Positions 18,071 through 26,755 of a DNA stretch of 64,000 nucleotides are shown here, piece by piece. Source of the DNA: Advenella kashmirensis W13003 (GTDB taxonomy: Bacteria > Pseudomonadota > Gammaproteobacteria > Burkholderiales > Burkholderiaceae_B); the NCBI RefSeq assembly GCF_000506985.1, contig NZ_KI650979.1, positions 1,240,710 through 1,304,709 of the forward strand. Reading direction: 5' to 3'. A program made the translations under genes and the position numbers. The notes under the pieces were generated by a model. It was not told the DNA's origin. It saw only the letters and a program-made list of their open reading frames with translations, and ran no database searches. The stretch's first letter is position 1, and every line of letters begins with the position of its first letter.

Positions 18071-18100
18071 CTGAGTGTTCATGTCCTGAGCGCTCATGCT
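18071..18100. repeat. Two imperfect 15-base direct repeats
   Basis: The units CTGAGTGTTCATGTC and CTGAGCGCTCATGCT lie head to tail and match at 11 of 15 positions. They follow the ahpD-like stop codon. Their core resembles the tandem units at 48288 and in the mnmG-rsmG spacer. Confidence 0.5.
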
Positions 18101-18164
18101 GCCGATATCATGACGTGGTATTGCAGATCCAATTCACGTCATTTTTTTATTGATCTCCTGCTGC

Positions 18165-18180
18165 AATCACAATTGTGATT
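18165..18180. promoter_or_regulatory. Perfect 16-base palindrome AATCACAATTGTGATT
   Basis: It lies between the convergent AhpD-like and ABC permease genes, just past the permease stop codon. It is too AT-rich to be a strong terminator and could be a protein-binding site; no regulator can be named. Confidence 0.4.
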
Positions 18181-18186
18181 ACACCA

Positions 18187-19305
18187 TCACAGCTTGTGCC
18201 GGAACAGCCATGCTGCCAGCGGCATGGTGACAAGCGTAATACCGATAAATGGCACAAAATCATGCCACAACAGCGTAAGTGGCGCACCTTCCAGGTAGAT
18301 CCGTCGTACCAGGTCAATGGCGAAACGCAATGGATTGGCGTATGTAGCGATCTGCATGAAATGCGGCATATTGCTCACCGGCGTTGCCAGCCCCGACAAC
18401 AACGTCAGTGGCATAATCATGACAAAGGTATAGAGCATGGCCTGTTGCATGTTCGCCGAGAGCGCCGAGATGGACAGGCCAATACCGACGATCGTAATCA
18501 TGAACATCAGCATGGCCAGCAGCAGCGCCCAGAAGCTGCCCGCCATCGGAATATCGAACCAGTAGAGCGATATGAGCAACACCAGCATGGCTTGCGACAG
18601 TCCAATGGCAATGGAGGGTAGCGCCTTGCCGATCATGATCTGCAACGGCGTATAGGGCGTCACAAGCAACTGATCGAACGTCCCTTGCTCGCGTTCACGC
18701 GCAACCGAGAGCGCCGCCAGCATAATGGTTTGTATCATGCTGAGCGAGGCGATCAGCGCCGGCACGATGTTCCAGCGTGACTCCAGATTTGGGTTATACC
18801 AGGCGCGCGAGCTGATGGTGACTGCAGGCTTGTTGTTCAATGTACCATCGCGCTGGTTGTAGGCCGAGACGATGGCCTGCAGTTGACCCGCGGCTGAGCC
18901 GGCCGTGGTGGAATTGCGGCCATCCAGAATCACCTGCAAAGGTGCTGAATGGCCTGCCGATAGCAGGCGTTCAAAGTCAGGACTAAAATGCACCACCAGC
19001 AGGGCGGAGCCCGTGTCAATGACATCGGAAATCTGGCTGGCGGAGTCAAGGGTTGCTACCCGGTGAAAGACGCCGGTGCCGTCAAAACGGGCAATCAACT
19101 CGGTGGACGCGCCGCCGCGGCTTTCATCGAGCACAGCATAAGGCACATTGGTCAGGTCAAAATTGGCGGCATAGCCGAACAGCATGCTCTGCAGGATAGG
19201 AGGCACGATCAGGATCACGCGGTTGGCCGGATCCTTGAGCACGGCAATGAACTCTTTCTGGCACAGATTGGCCAGGCGCAACAGATAGTGGAAAAAAGCC
19301 AGCAT
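18187..19305 (-). CDS. ABC-2 type permease (YbhR-like)
   Basis: The second permease of the exporter, 372 residues from the ATG at 19303-19305. It has one N-terminal transmembrane helix (VILIVPPILQSMLFGYA), a long extracytoplasmic domain to about residue 170, then five helices. The ABC-2 coupling region is AREREQGTFDQLLVTPYTP, the usual coupling-helix motif for ABC-2 permeases. The gene starts 4 bases after the ybhS-like gene ends. With the duplicated ATPase, the first permease and the HlyD protein it completes an exporter matching E. coli ybhGFSR in order. Confidence 0.9.
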   Translation of the reverse strand: MLAFFHYLLRLANLCQKEFIAVLKDPANRVILIVPPILQSMLFGYAANFDLTNVPYAVLDESRGGASTELIARFDGTGVFHRVATLDSASQISDVIDTGSALLVVHFSPDFERLLSAGHSAPLQVILDGRNSTTAGSAAGQLQAIVSAYNQRDGTLNNKPAVTISSRAWYNPNLESRWNIVPALIASLSMIQTIMLAALSVAREREQGTFDQLLVTPYTPLQIMIGKALPSIAIGLSQAMLVLLISLYWFDIPMAGSFWALLLAMLMFMITIVGIGLSISALSANMQQAMLYTFVMIMPLTLLSGLATPVSNMPHFMQIATYANPLRFAIDLVRRIYLEGAPLTLLWHDFVPFIGITLVTMPLAAWLFRHKL

Positions 19306-19309
19306 TGTG

Positions 19310-20503
19310 CTAATCCAGTTTTTTGCGGGTAACGAAGCGCGCCAGTCCCAGCAGGACCACGGCATAGACGGCCAGCACGCTGCAGTTTTTGATAATCATC
19401 GGCCAATAGTTGCCGGCCAGAAAAAGCGATTTGACCAGTTCCAGAAAGTAGGTGGCGGGCACCATTTGTCCGATGATATACACGACCGTTGGAACGTTGC
19501 GCAGATCAAAGATGAACCCGGTCAGCATCATGGCGGGCAGAAAGCTGGCCAGCAAAGCGACCTGACTGGCCAGGAACTGGTTTTTGGTCATGGCCGAAAT
19601 CAGAAGGCCGATCCCCAGCGAGACAAACATATAGAGCATCGAAGCCACAACCAGCACCCAGAGCGATCCGTAAAGGGGGACGCCAAACAGGAATCTGGCG
19701 GTGAGCACGCACATGACCAGTCCGAGCAGCCCGATGAAGAAATAGGGAATGATTTTGGCAATCAGAATTTCAACCGGGCGCACAGGTGTAACGAACAAGG
19801 CCTCGATCGTGCCGCGTTCCCACTCCCGTGCCATCACCAGCGCTGTCAGGAAAGTGCCGACCAGCGTCATGATCAGGGCAATCAGACCGGGTACAAGGTA
19901 CCAGGTGCTGTTATTGGCGGCGTTGAACCACATGCGGTCTACGACCACGACCGTACCCTGTGCCGCGTCACTGTGGCTGCGCGAGGCCTGTTTGGCGCCC
20001 CATATGGCGACGGCGCCTTCAAGATAACTGCGGATGGCGCTGGCGCGTGTCGGATCCGATCCCAGCAGCAGTGTCTGGACCTGCGCATCGCCGACAGATA
20101 GACGGCTTGCGAAGTCCGAAGGGATTCTGAGAATGGCATCGGTTTCGTGTTGGGTCATCATCTGCGTCGCCTGATGCATGGAAGCGACTTTGACCGGGAC
20201 GAAATAATCGGACAACTCCAGGCTGGACACCAGGCTTTGCGCGGCAGGGGATGGATCCTCCAGCACAACGGCCACACGTGCGTCACGCACGTCGAAAGTC
20301 AGGGCATATCCGAAAATCAGGATCAGTGCGATAGGCAAGCCGATGCCGATCATAAGATTGCTGCTGTCTCGCCACAGCTGGCGAAATTCCTTGCGTGTCA
20401 GGGAGATCAGACGAAGCCAGAAACCGCCTCGACGCGCTGTTTGCTCCCGGGCTGACGATGACGTTTGTGATTCCTGTTGCGTTGGTGAGTGAGAATCCGT
20501 CAT
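19310..20503 (-). CDS. ABC-2 type permease (YbhS-like)
   Basis: A 397-residue permease. The N-terminal cytoplasmic stretch is hydrophilic (residues 1-30), then RKEFRQLWRDSSNLMIGIGL leads into TM1, followed by a large extracytoplasmic domain and five C-terminal helices. The coupling motif is AREWERGTIEALFVTPVRPVE. Its start overlaps the ATPase stop by 4 bases, so translation is coupled. It and its partner at 18187 are homologous to each other and probably form the heterodimeric membrane pore. Confidence 0.9.
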   Translation of the reverse strand: MTDSHSPTQQESQTSSSAREQTARRGGFWLRLISLTRKEFRQLWRDSSNLMIGIGLPIALILIFGYALTFDVRDARVAVVLEDPSPAAQSLVSSLELSDYFVPVKVASMHQATQMMTQHETDAILRIPSDFASRLSVGDAQVQTLLLGSDPTRASAIRSYLEGAVAIWGAKQASRSHSDAAQGTVVVVDRMWFNAANNSTWYLVPGLIALIMTLVGTFLTALVMAREWERGTIEALFVTPVRPVEILIAKIIPYFFIGLLGLVMCVLTARFLFGVPLYGSLWVLVVASMLYMFVSLGIGLLISAMTKNQFLASQVALLASFLPAMMLTGFIFDLRNVPTVVYIIGQMVPATYFLELVKSLFLAGNYWPMIIKNCSVLAVYAVVLLGLARFVTRKKLD

Positions 20504-22548
20504 GCGGCCACCTTCTGGTCATTATTCCGTTCACTGCGGCCCTGTTCCACGATCTTAATAAACGCCGCTTCCATGGTCATTCTCTCGCTACCACCCGCCT
20601 GCTTGCGCACTTCATCAGGCGTACCGTAAGCGACCAGCCGGCCGGCATCCTGAATAACAATACGATCGCAATACTCCGCTTCTTCCATGAAATGCGTGGT
20701 GATCACAATCGTGGTACCGCTGCCGGCCAGTTCAGTAATGCGACGCCAGAAACCGCGGCGCGCCAGGGGGTCGGTGCCGCTGGTCGGTTCGTCCAGGAAA
20801 AGCACATCGGGTTCGTGCAGCAAGCCGACCGCCATGGCCAGCCGCTGCTTGACGCCGCCTGGCAGTTGTCCTGCCGGCATCCTGGTATAGCGCTGCAGGT
20901 CGAACTGATTCTGAACGGCGGCGATACGCTCGGCCAGCTGGCTGCGTCGCAGCCCATATGCGCGGCCGAAGAAACGCAGATTCTCCATGACGGACAAATT
21001 GCCGTACAGGGCGAATTTTTGCGATACATATCCTATCCGCTGGCGTGCTACGGCGCGGGCGCTGCGCATGTCCATGCCGGCGACTTCGGCGTGGCCACTG
21101 GTGGCCGGCAGCAGCCCGCAAAGCATGCGGAAGGTGGTTGTCTTGCCAGCGCCATTCGGGCCAAGGAGTCCAAAAATCTCACCGCGCCGTACGTTAAATG
21201 TGGTGCGGTCCACAGCGGTGAAATCGCCGAACTGTCTGACCAGGTCTTTTACATCAATGACTATGTCGTCGTTGCCACTGGCTCTGTTGCTATTGCTATT
21301 GTCGTTGTCCTGGTCCTGGTCGATTGCCGCTGGTCTGCTCAATCCGTTTGCAGTCGAAATACGCTGGTATGTTTTGTGGGATGGAGTTGGTGTTCTATCC
21401 TGCTTATGAACTGACGCCGATTCTGATCCACCGAGACCCTGCCGTTCGCCATTATCACGATTGTGGTTATCATTCAGGCTGGATTCGTTAACAGCCTTGA
21501 GGCCGCCTGTGATGTCTTCATCAGATTCATTCAGCGTGCGCAGCAAAACCATGAACCCATCTTCCAGTCTTGCCGGCGCAGGCTCAATCTGACGTCCATC
21601 CAACTGCAATTGTGATTCATTAGCATCGTTCCGCCGGATCACGCGTACGTCACCCGCTTCGGGCACGGCGTCAATGACGGCGGCGTGATTGTCCAGCAAC
21701 TGCGCCTGCAGATCACGCGGATGTTCACTGGCGGCAGGGGTTACCAGATAGCACAAATCACGGGCGTGTTCTGCCGTCTGTTCAGGCGGCCCACTCGAGA
21801 GCAGCCGGCCTTCATGCAACACATACACATTGGCGCATCGTTCTGCTTCATCCAGGTAGGCCGTCGTCAGCAATACCGACAGCTGTTCCTGCTCCCGCAA
21901 TTGCTGCACAATTTCCCATAACTCGCGGCGGGAGAGGGGATCGACACCGACGGTGGGTTCATCAAGCAGCAGCAATTCGGGTGAGCGCACCAGTGTACAG
22001 GCCAGCCCCAGCTTTTGCTTCATCCCTCCCGACAGTTTGCCGGCCAGGCGTGAGGTAAAGCGCTTCAGATCAGTCATTTCCAACAGACTGGAAAAACGTT
22101 CGCGTCGCACATCTTGTGGCACGCCATGCAGATCGGCATACAGGTCAAGATTTTCCTGTACGCTCAGGTCCTCATACAGGCCGAATTTCTGCGGCATATA
22201 GCTGATTCGGTCCTGGATGGATTGGGGATGGCGAACGACATCGGTGTTCAACACAAGCAGGCTGCCGGTATCGGGCCGCATCAGGCCGGACACCAGGCGC
22301 AGAAAGGTGGTCTTGCCGGCACCATCGGGGCCGACGATCGCCGTGAGCTGGCCGCTGGCTACGTGTATATCAATCTGCTCCAGCGCCTGTACTGTGGCGC
22401 CTGTTTCTTTGACTTTAAAGCGTTTACAGATGCCTTCGGCGCGCACAGCCAGTGTTGTGGTATGCGAAGTGTCATTCACCTGGGTCACGGTCGGCGTGGT
22501 TTTTGTCGCGGCCGCGTTTATGTCTGCGTCAGCGCCGCTTGCGGTCAT
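20500..22548 (-). CDS. Duplicated ABC transporter ATPase (YbhF-like)
   Basis: A 682-residue protein with two complete nucleotide-binding domains. NBD1 (about 30-260) has Walker A GPDGAGKT, signature LSGGMKQK and Walker B LLLLDEPTVGVD. NBD2 (about 430-665) has GPNGAGKT, a degenerate signature LPGGVKQR and VLFLDEPTSGTD. The linker of roughly 90 residues is very rich in Asn, Asp and Ser and looks disordered; it is longer than I would expect. Start and stop overlap the neighbouring HlyD and permease genes by 4 bases each. E. coli YbhFSR has been linked to cation and tetracycline export; substrate here unknown. Confidence 0.92.
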   Translation of the reverse strand: MTASGADADINAAATKTTPTVTQVNDTSHTTTLAVRAEGICKRFKVKETGATVQALEQIDIHVASGQLTAIVGPDGAGKTTFLRLVSGLMRPDTGSLLVLNTDVVRHPQSIQDRISYMPQKFGLYEDLSVQENLDLYADLHGVPQDVRRERFSSLLEMTDLKRFTSRLAGKLSGGMKQKLGLACTLVRSPELLLLDEPTVGVDPLSRRELWEIVQQLREQEQLSVLLTTAYLDEAERCANVYVLHEGRLLSSGPPEQTAEHARDLCYLVTPAASEHPRDLQAQLLDNHAAVIDAVPEAGDVRVIRRNDANESQLQLDGRQIEPAPARLEDGFMVLLRTLNESDEDITGGLKAVNESSLNDNHNRDNGERQGLGGSESASVHKQDRTPTPSHKTYQRISTANGLSRPAAIDQDQDNDNSNSNRASGNDDIVIDVKDLVRQFGDFTAVDRTTFNVRRGEIFGLLGPNGAGKTTTFRMLCGLLPATSGHAEVAGMDMRSARAVARQRIGYVSQKFALYGNLSVMENLRFFGRAYGLRRSQLAERIAAVQNQFDLQRYTRMPAGQLPGGVKQRLAMAVGLLHEPDVLFLDEPTSGTDPLARRGFWRRITELAGSGTTIVITTHFMEEAEYCDRIVIQDAGRLVAYGTPDEVRKQAGGSERMTMEAAFIKIVEQGRSERNNDQKVAA

Positions 22549-23588
22549 TTTTTCGCCCCGGAAGTAAGCTTTCCACGCTCGTCAGGCACTGTCTTTTCAA
22601 GTGCAATACTAACAGTTGCCGGCATACCAAGACGCAGCCTGTTCTGCGGATCGTCCACCAGAATACGAACCTCGTAAACCAGGCTGGTGCGCAACTCTTC
22701 AGTCTGCACATTCTTGGGGGTGAATTCCGCGACCGGCGAGATATATCCGACACGGCCGGAAATCGCTTCGTCAGGGTGGCTGTCGGTGGTCACGGATACC
22801 GCCATATCGGGTTTGACATGGCCCAGTTGCACTTCGTTAACATATGCCCGAACCCATTTGGGCGACGTGAGCGCCAGGGTATAAGCCGGCTTGGCAGGGG
22901 ACGCCATATCACCGGGCTCCAGCAGCCGGGCACGTACGACGGCATCCGTGGGCGATTTGAGTACCGATTGGGTCAACTGGTGCTCCAGCAGCGCGAGATT
23001 GGCTTTGGCGGCCTCTAGCTGTGCCTGGGCCTGCGCAATATCTTCGGCGCGCGGGCCGATCTGCGCCAGCTTCAGCGCCTTGCGCTGGTTCTCCAGCTGG
23101 GCGTCTGCAACTTGTGCGGAAGCCTGGGTGTCGTCCACTTCCTGCCTGCTGATCGCCTGGCCGCCGGAACGCGTGGCAATATCTTTCATCCGCTTGTAGC
23201 GGATCTGCGCCTGTCTGGCTTCCGCCTCGGCAGCCTTGACCTGTGCCTGCAATTGCTCTACTTCTTCCGGACGGGAGCCGTTTTTCAGGCGTAATAAAGC
23301 CTGTTCCTGCGCGCCGACCTCGGCTTTTGCCTGTTCAGCCTGCAGCGTCAGGCTGCGGGTGTCCAGCGTGGCCAGAACCTGGCCGGCCTTGACGCTGTCG
23401 CCTTCTTCGGCACGCATTTCACGTACCCGCTCGCTGTTTTCAAAGGCGAGAGAGACCTGACGGATATCGACATTGCCATAGAGCGTGAGGTGGTCTGTGG
23501 TGGGGGCGGGGCGTCCGAACAACCACCAGGCGCCGGCAGCAATGGCGATGATAGCCAGGACAATTACAACTGCAATTTTCTTGTTCAT
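22545..23588 (-). CDS. HlyD/membrane-fusion protein (YbhG-like)
   Basis: A 347-residue periplasmic adaptor. It has an N-terminal membrane anchor (KIAVVIVLAIIAIAAGAWWL), then a biotinyl-lipoyl half-motif (ENSERVREMRAEEGDSVKAG), a long coiled-coil hairpin rich in Ala, Gln, Glu and Lys (about 75-210), the second lipoyl half (TDAVVRARLLEPGDMASP) and a beta-barrel domain. It is the first gene of the exporter operon, directly downstream of the palindrome at 23645. It presumably links the ABC complex to an outer-membrane factor encoded elsewhere. Confidence 0.9.
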   Translation of the reverse strand: MNKKIAVVIVLAIIAIAAGAWWLFGRPAPTTDHLTLYGNVDIRQVSLAFENSERVREMRAEEGDSVKAGQVLATLDTRSLTLQAEQAKAEVGAQEQALLRLKNGSRPEEVEQLQAQVKAAEAEARQAQIRYKRMKDIATRSGGQAISRQEVDDTQASAQVADAQLENQRKALKLAQIGPRAEDIAQAQAQLEAAKANLALLEHQLTQSVLKSPTDAVVRARLLEPGDMASPAKPAYTLALTSPKWVRAYVNEVQLGHVKPDMAVSVTTDSHPDEAISGRVGYISPVAEFTPKNVQTEELRTSLVYEVRILVDDPQNRLRLGMPATVSIALEKTVPDERGKLTSGAKK

Positions 23589-23644
23589 GTTGGAAATAAT
23601 CCGATCACGTATTGTGTGGGCAGAGCTTATTTGAGTTATAATTC

Positions 23645-23662
23645 TAATTCAAATTTGAATTA
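23645..23662. promoter_or_regulatory. Perfect 18-base palindrome, probable TetR/CecR operator
   Basis: The sequence TAATTCAAATTTGAATTA is a perfect dyad centred in the 124-base gap between the divergent HlyD-family and TetR-family genes. It overlaps promoter-like AT-rich sequence (a TTGAAT 17 bases from TAAGCT toward the hlyD gene). Position and symmetry fit the operator of a TetR-family repressor that controls both genes. Confidence 0.65.
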
Positions 23663-23712
23663 TATGTAAAGCCTCAATTGCACTTGCCATTGTCATCGTT
23701 ATTACAAATGCC

Positions 23713-24471
23713 ATGAACGGAAAAGCCAGCAGCATCAAAAACAAACCCGCGCCCCGCACATCGCGCGAGGGCACCAGCAGCCGCCGCGCCAGTCGCAGTG
23801 ACGGCGACGCGACGGTGCAACATATTATTACTGAAGCGGGAACGCTGTTCGCCGAGCGGGGCTATGCAGAGACGACCAGCAAAGCCATTTGTGAGCGCGC
23901 CGGCGTGAATATGGCAGCGGTCAATTACCATTTCGGCAGTCGTGACGGCCTGTATCTTATTTTGCTCAAAGAAGTCCATCGTGAAGTTATGAGCCTGGAT
24001 TTCGTGCGGCAAATCGGTGACAGTGCGGCAGCCCCTTCCGACAAGCTCTACCTGCTGATCGAAGGACTGTTGCGAGCGACGTACGATGCCAAGAGCTGGC
24101 ATATTCGCCTGTGGGCGCGGGAATTGCTGGCGCCCTCGCCCCTGCTGTCGCAGATCATGGAAGAAGACACCCTGCCTAAATTTGAAGTCCTGCGCGACGT
24201 GCTCATGGAGCTGACCGGTATGCCCATCAAAGAGCCTGCGTTGTTGCGCGCCGTCCTGAGTGTGATTGGTCCGGTGCTGATGCTTCTGATTCTGGACAGG
24301 GAGTTGCCGACACCCATTCAGCCTCTGTATTCCCACTCGGTTGAAGACATGGCGCGCCATATGCATACCTTTTCAATCGCCGGGCTGCAGGCGGTGGCGC
24401 AGCAGGCTGGCGGTTCGGTCGCACGGAAGAGCGGCAGCGACGTTGGGGGAAAAGGCAGCAGCGCGGACTAA
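23713..24471 (+). CDS. TetR-family regulator of the adjacent exporter (CecR/YbiH-like)
   Basis: A 252-residue regulator. A basic, low-complexity N-terminal extension of about 35 residues precedes the TetR HTH: ITEAGTLFAERGYAETTSKA then CERAGVNMAAVNYHFGSRDG. The C-terminal domain (about 100-225) matches the CecR/DUF1956-type ligand domain in layout. In E. coli the related regulator is divergent to the ybhGFSR exporter, exactly as here. I infer repression of both genes through the palindrome at 23645; the inducer is unknown. Confidence 0.9.
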   Translation: MNGKASSIKNKPAPRTSREGTSSRRASRSDGDATVQHIITEAGTLFAERGYAETTSKAICERAGVNMAAVNYHFGSRDGLYLILLKEVHREVMSLDFVRQIGDSAAAPSDKLYLLIEGLLRATYDAKSWHIRLWARELLAPSPLLSQIMEEDTLPKFEVLRDVLMELTGMPIKEPALLRAVLSVIGPVLMLLILDRELPTPIQPLYSHSVEDMARHMHTFSIAGLQAVAQQAGGSVARKSGSDVGGKGSSAD

Positions 24472-24541
24472 GAGGTGGTTGATTCGTTTGAGGTTGCACC
24501 GTAATAACCACTAGTATGACTGCCTGTCTCTTGCCTGAGAT

Positions 24542-25738
24542 TTACGCCATTTTCAGCACCCCAGCGGCCGCCAGGCGTGCAATTTCGTCAGACTCATAGC
24601 CCAGATCGCGCAATACGCTCTCGGTGTGCTCGCCAATGCGCGCAATCGGCTGGCGCGGTTGCAGACGCTGCCCGTCCAGGCTGATGGGCAGTAGTGGCAT
24701 GGGGGTTTCGGATCCGTCTTCCAGCACCTGGCGACCCAGGCCGCCGCTTTGCTGCAAATGCGGATCGTCAAACAACTCCTCGGGTTTGGTGATATAGGCA
24801 AAGGGAATCTGTCTGGCTTCAAAGACAGGTGCCAAAGCGTCGGCGTCCAGCCCTTTGAGCGTCTTGCCCAGCTCCGGAATCAGCCAGGCGCGGGCGAGAA
24901 CACGATCGTTATTGGTTTTGAGGCGCGGATCCTGATAAAGATCAGGACGCTGCAGGATGTCGCACAGTTCCTTCCACGGCGCATCTCCGGTGGCGGCGAT
25001 GAACATGAGACGTCCACCCGCCAGCTCAAAGGTATCATAAATACCCCAGGCGCTGATGCGTTCCGGCATCGGGTTGGCAGCGACCCCGGTCACGGCATAT
25101 TGTTGCATGTGTTGCGCCGAGAGCAGCACGCAGTTTTCAAAAAGCGCGCTCTGTATTTCCTTGCCCTGGCCGGTGCCGGTGCGCTGGAACAGGGCCGCCA
25201 GCACGCCCAGTGCGCCGAACATGCCACCCATAATATCGTTGACCGATGTGCCCGCACGCAGCGGGCGGCCGACCGGGCCGGTCATATACGCCAGGCCAGC
25301 CATCATCTGCACCACTTCATCCAGCGCCAGACGCTTGTCGTAGGGTCCCTGCAAAAATCCCTTATGTGATACGTAAATGAGGCCGGGATTACGTTTTTTC
25401 AGGCTGTCGTAGTCAAGGCCCAGCGAGGCCATGCGACCGGGTTTGAAGTTTTCCACAAAAACATCGGCCGACTCGACCAGTTTAAGAACCGCCTGCACGG
25501 CCTGTGCATCTTTAATGTCAACTGAAATACTCTTTTTGTTTCGGTTGAACGTGCGGAAAAAACCGGCGCCGGCACCCAGCAATTCGCGGGTTTTGTCGCC
25601 GGTCAACGGCTCGACCTTGATCACCTCGGCACCCAGATCGGCCAGAATCATGCCGCAAGTGGGGCCCATGACCATATGCGACATTTCAACGACGCGAATG
25701 CCTGCAAGGGGCAGCGATTGTGTAGTGGCAACATTCAT
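24542..25738 (-). CDS. Family III CoA-transferase (CaiB/BaiF type)
   Basis: A 398-residue family III CoA-transferase. Motifs seen: LAGIRVVEMSHMVMGPTCGM, LGAEVIKVEPLTGDKTR, FFRTFNRNKKSISVDIK, VENFKPGRMASLGLDYDSLK and SVNDIMGGMFGALGVLAALF, the last probably carrying the catalytic aspartate (about residue 168). These enzymes move CoA between acids through an aspartyl-CoA thioester. The start codon overlaps the stop of the HMG-CoA-lyase-like gene (4 bases), so transferase and lyase are translationally coupled. This suggests that it makes the CoA ester the lyase cleaves. Confidence 0.92.
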   Translation of the reverse strand: MNVATTQSLPLAGIRVVEMSHMVMGPTCGMILADLGAEVIKVEPLTGDKTRELLGAGAGFFRTFNRNKKSISVDIKDAQAVQAVLKLVESADVFVENFKPGRMASLGLDYDSLKKRNPGLIYVSHKGFLQGPYDKRLALDEVVQMMAGLAYMTGPVGRPLRAGTSVNDIMGGMFGALGVLAALFQRTGTGQGKEIQSALFENCVLLSAQHMQQYAVTGVAANPMPERISAWGIYDTFELAGGRLMFIAATGDAPWKELCDILQRPDLYQDPRLKTNNDRVLARAWLIPELGKTLKGLDADALAPVFEARQIPFAYITKPEELFDDPHLQQSGGLGRQVLEDGSETPMPLLPISLDGQRLQPRQPIARIGEHTESVLRDLGYESDEIARLAAAGVLKMA

Positions 25739-26667
25739 TGTGAGACTCTTTGATGCGTAGAATAAGTGTTGGGCAGACCCGCCCGGTGGATAAAACCATA
25801 TAGCGGCTCTTGCGGCAGGGCTTCGGTCAGGATGGACCGACAGGCCAGCAGTCCTTCGACGGAAATGCCGGTACGATAGCCCATGGATTCGAGCATGAAG
25901 ACCAGGTCTTCTGTGACCACATTGCCAGTGGCGCCGGGCGCATGCGGGCAGCCGCCAATGCCGGCCAGCGACGCATCAAATTCGCGAATGCCATTTTGCA
26001 GGGCAATAACGGTATTGGCCAGCCCCATGCCGCGCGTGTCGTGAAAATGCATACTGCGAAGACGCTCGCCTGCCACTGAACGCACGGCGCCGATCATCTC
26101 CTGAACCTGAGTGGGCGTAGCGTGTCCTGTGGTGTCGGCAAGCGCGACTGTATCAGCGCCGGCAGCAAGACTGCCGCGCACGACATTGCAGACGTCATCA
26201 ATAGGTACTTCGCCCTGCAAGGTGCAGCCAAAAACGGTAGACAGGCCCGCGATCAGTGTCGTGCCGGCGTTCTGCGCGTCGATGCATTCACGAATACGAC
26301 CGAACTCCTGCACCATATCCATCGGAGCGCGACGGACATTGGCCAGGCTGTGCTGCGTGCTGACCGAGATCGGCGCCACCATGCGGTGCACGCCTGCTTT
26401 CAAGGCATTCTCCGCGCCCTTGAGATTGGGCACCAGCGCCGTCACGGTCAGGCCTTCCAATTGGAGGGCATAGTCGACAATCTCCGCCGCATCGGCAAGC
26501 TGAGGCAACAGTCGCGGCGGCACAAAAGATGTCACTTCAATATAGCGCAGGCCTGCGTCGTAGGCCGCCTTGATCCAGCGTTTTTTGGCTGCTGTCGGCA
26601 TGACGGCAGCAATGCTTTGCAAGCCATCGCGCAAGCCGACTTCCTGGATATGGACATGATCTGCCAT
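25735..26667 (-). CDS. Hydroxymethylglutaryl-CoA lyase-like TIM-barrel lyase
   Basis: A 310-residue member of the HMGL-like family, which splits 3-hydroxy-3-methylglutaryl-CoA into acetoacetate and acetyl-CoA. It shows the N-terminal metal-site motif QEVGLRDGLQSI, the barrel segment FHDTRGMGLANTVIALQ with its HxH-like ligand region, and the signature GIGGCPHAPGATGNVVTEDL with the catalytic-loop cysteine. The gene lies downstream of the LysR gene and is coupled to the CoA-transferase. Substrates close to HMG-CoA, such as citramalyl-like esters, are possible. I rate the lyase class as sure and the exact substrate as probable only. Confidence 0.9.
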   Translation of the reverse strand: MADHVHIQEVGLRDGLQSIAAVMPTAAKKRWIKAAYDAGLRYIEVTSFVPPRLLPQLADAAEIVDYALQLEGLTVTALVPNLKGAENALKAGVHRMVAPISVSTQHSLANVRRAPMDMVQEFGRIRECIDAQNAGTTLIAGLSTVFGCTLQGEVPIDDVCNVVRGSLAAGADTVALADTTGHATPTQVQEMIGAVRSVAGERLRSMHFHDTRGMGLANTVIALQNGIREFDASLAGIGGCPHAPGATGNVVTEDLVFMLESMGYRTGISVEGLLACRSILTEALPQEPLYGFIHRAGLPNTYSTHQRVSQ

Positions 26668-26755
26668 CGGTGTTCCTCTTGATTGATGATGACAGTCTAC
26701 GACGAATCGACCGTAACGATAATCCCCCGACGGTCATGGTCACCATCGCCGTTGG

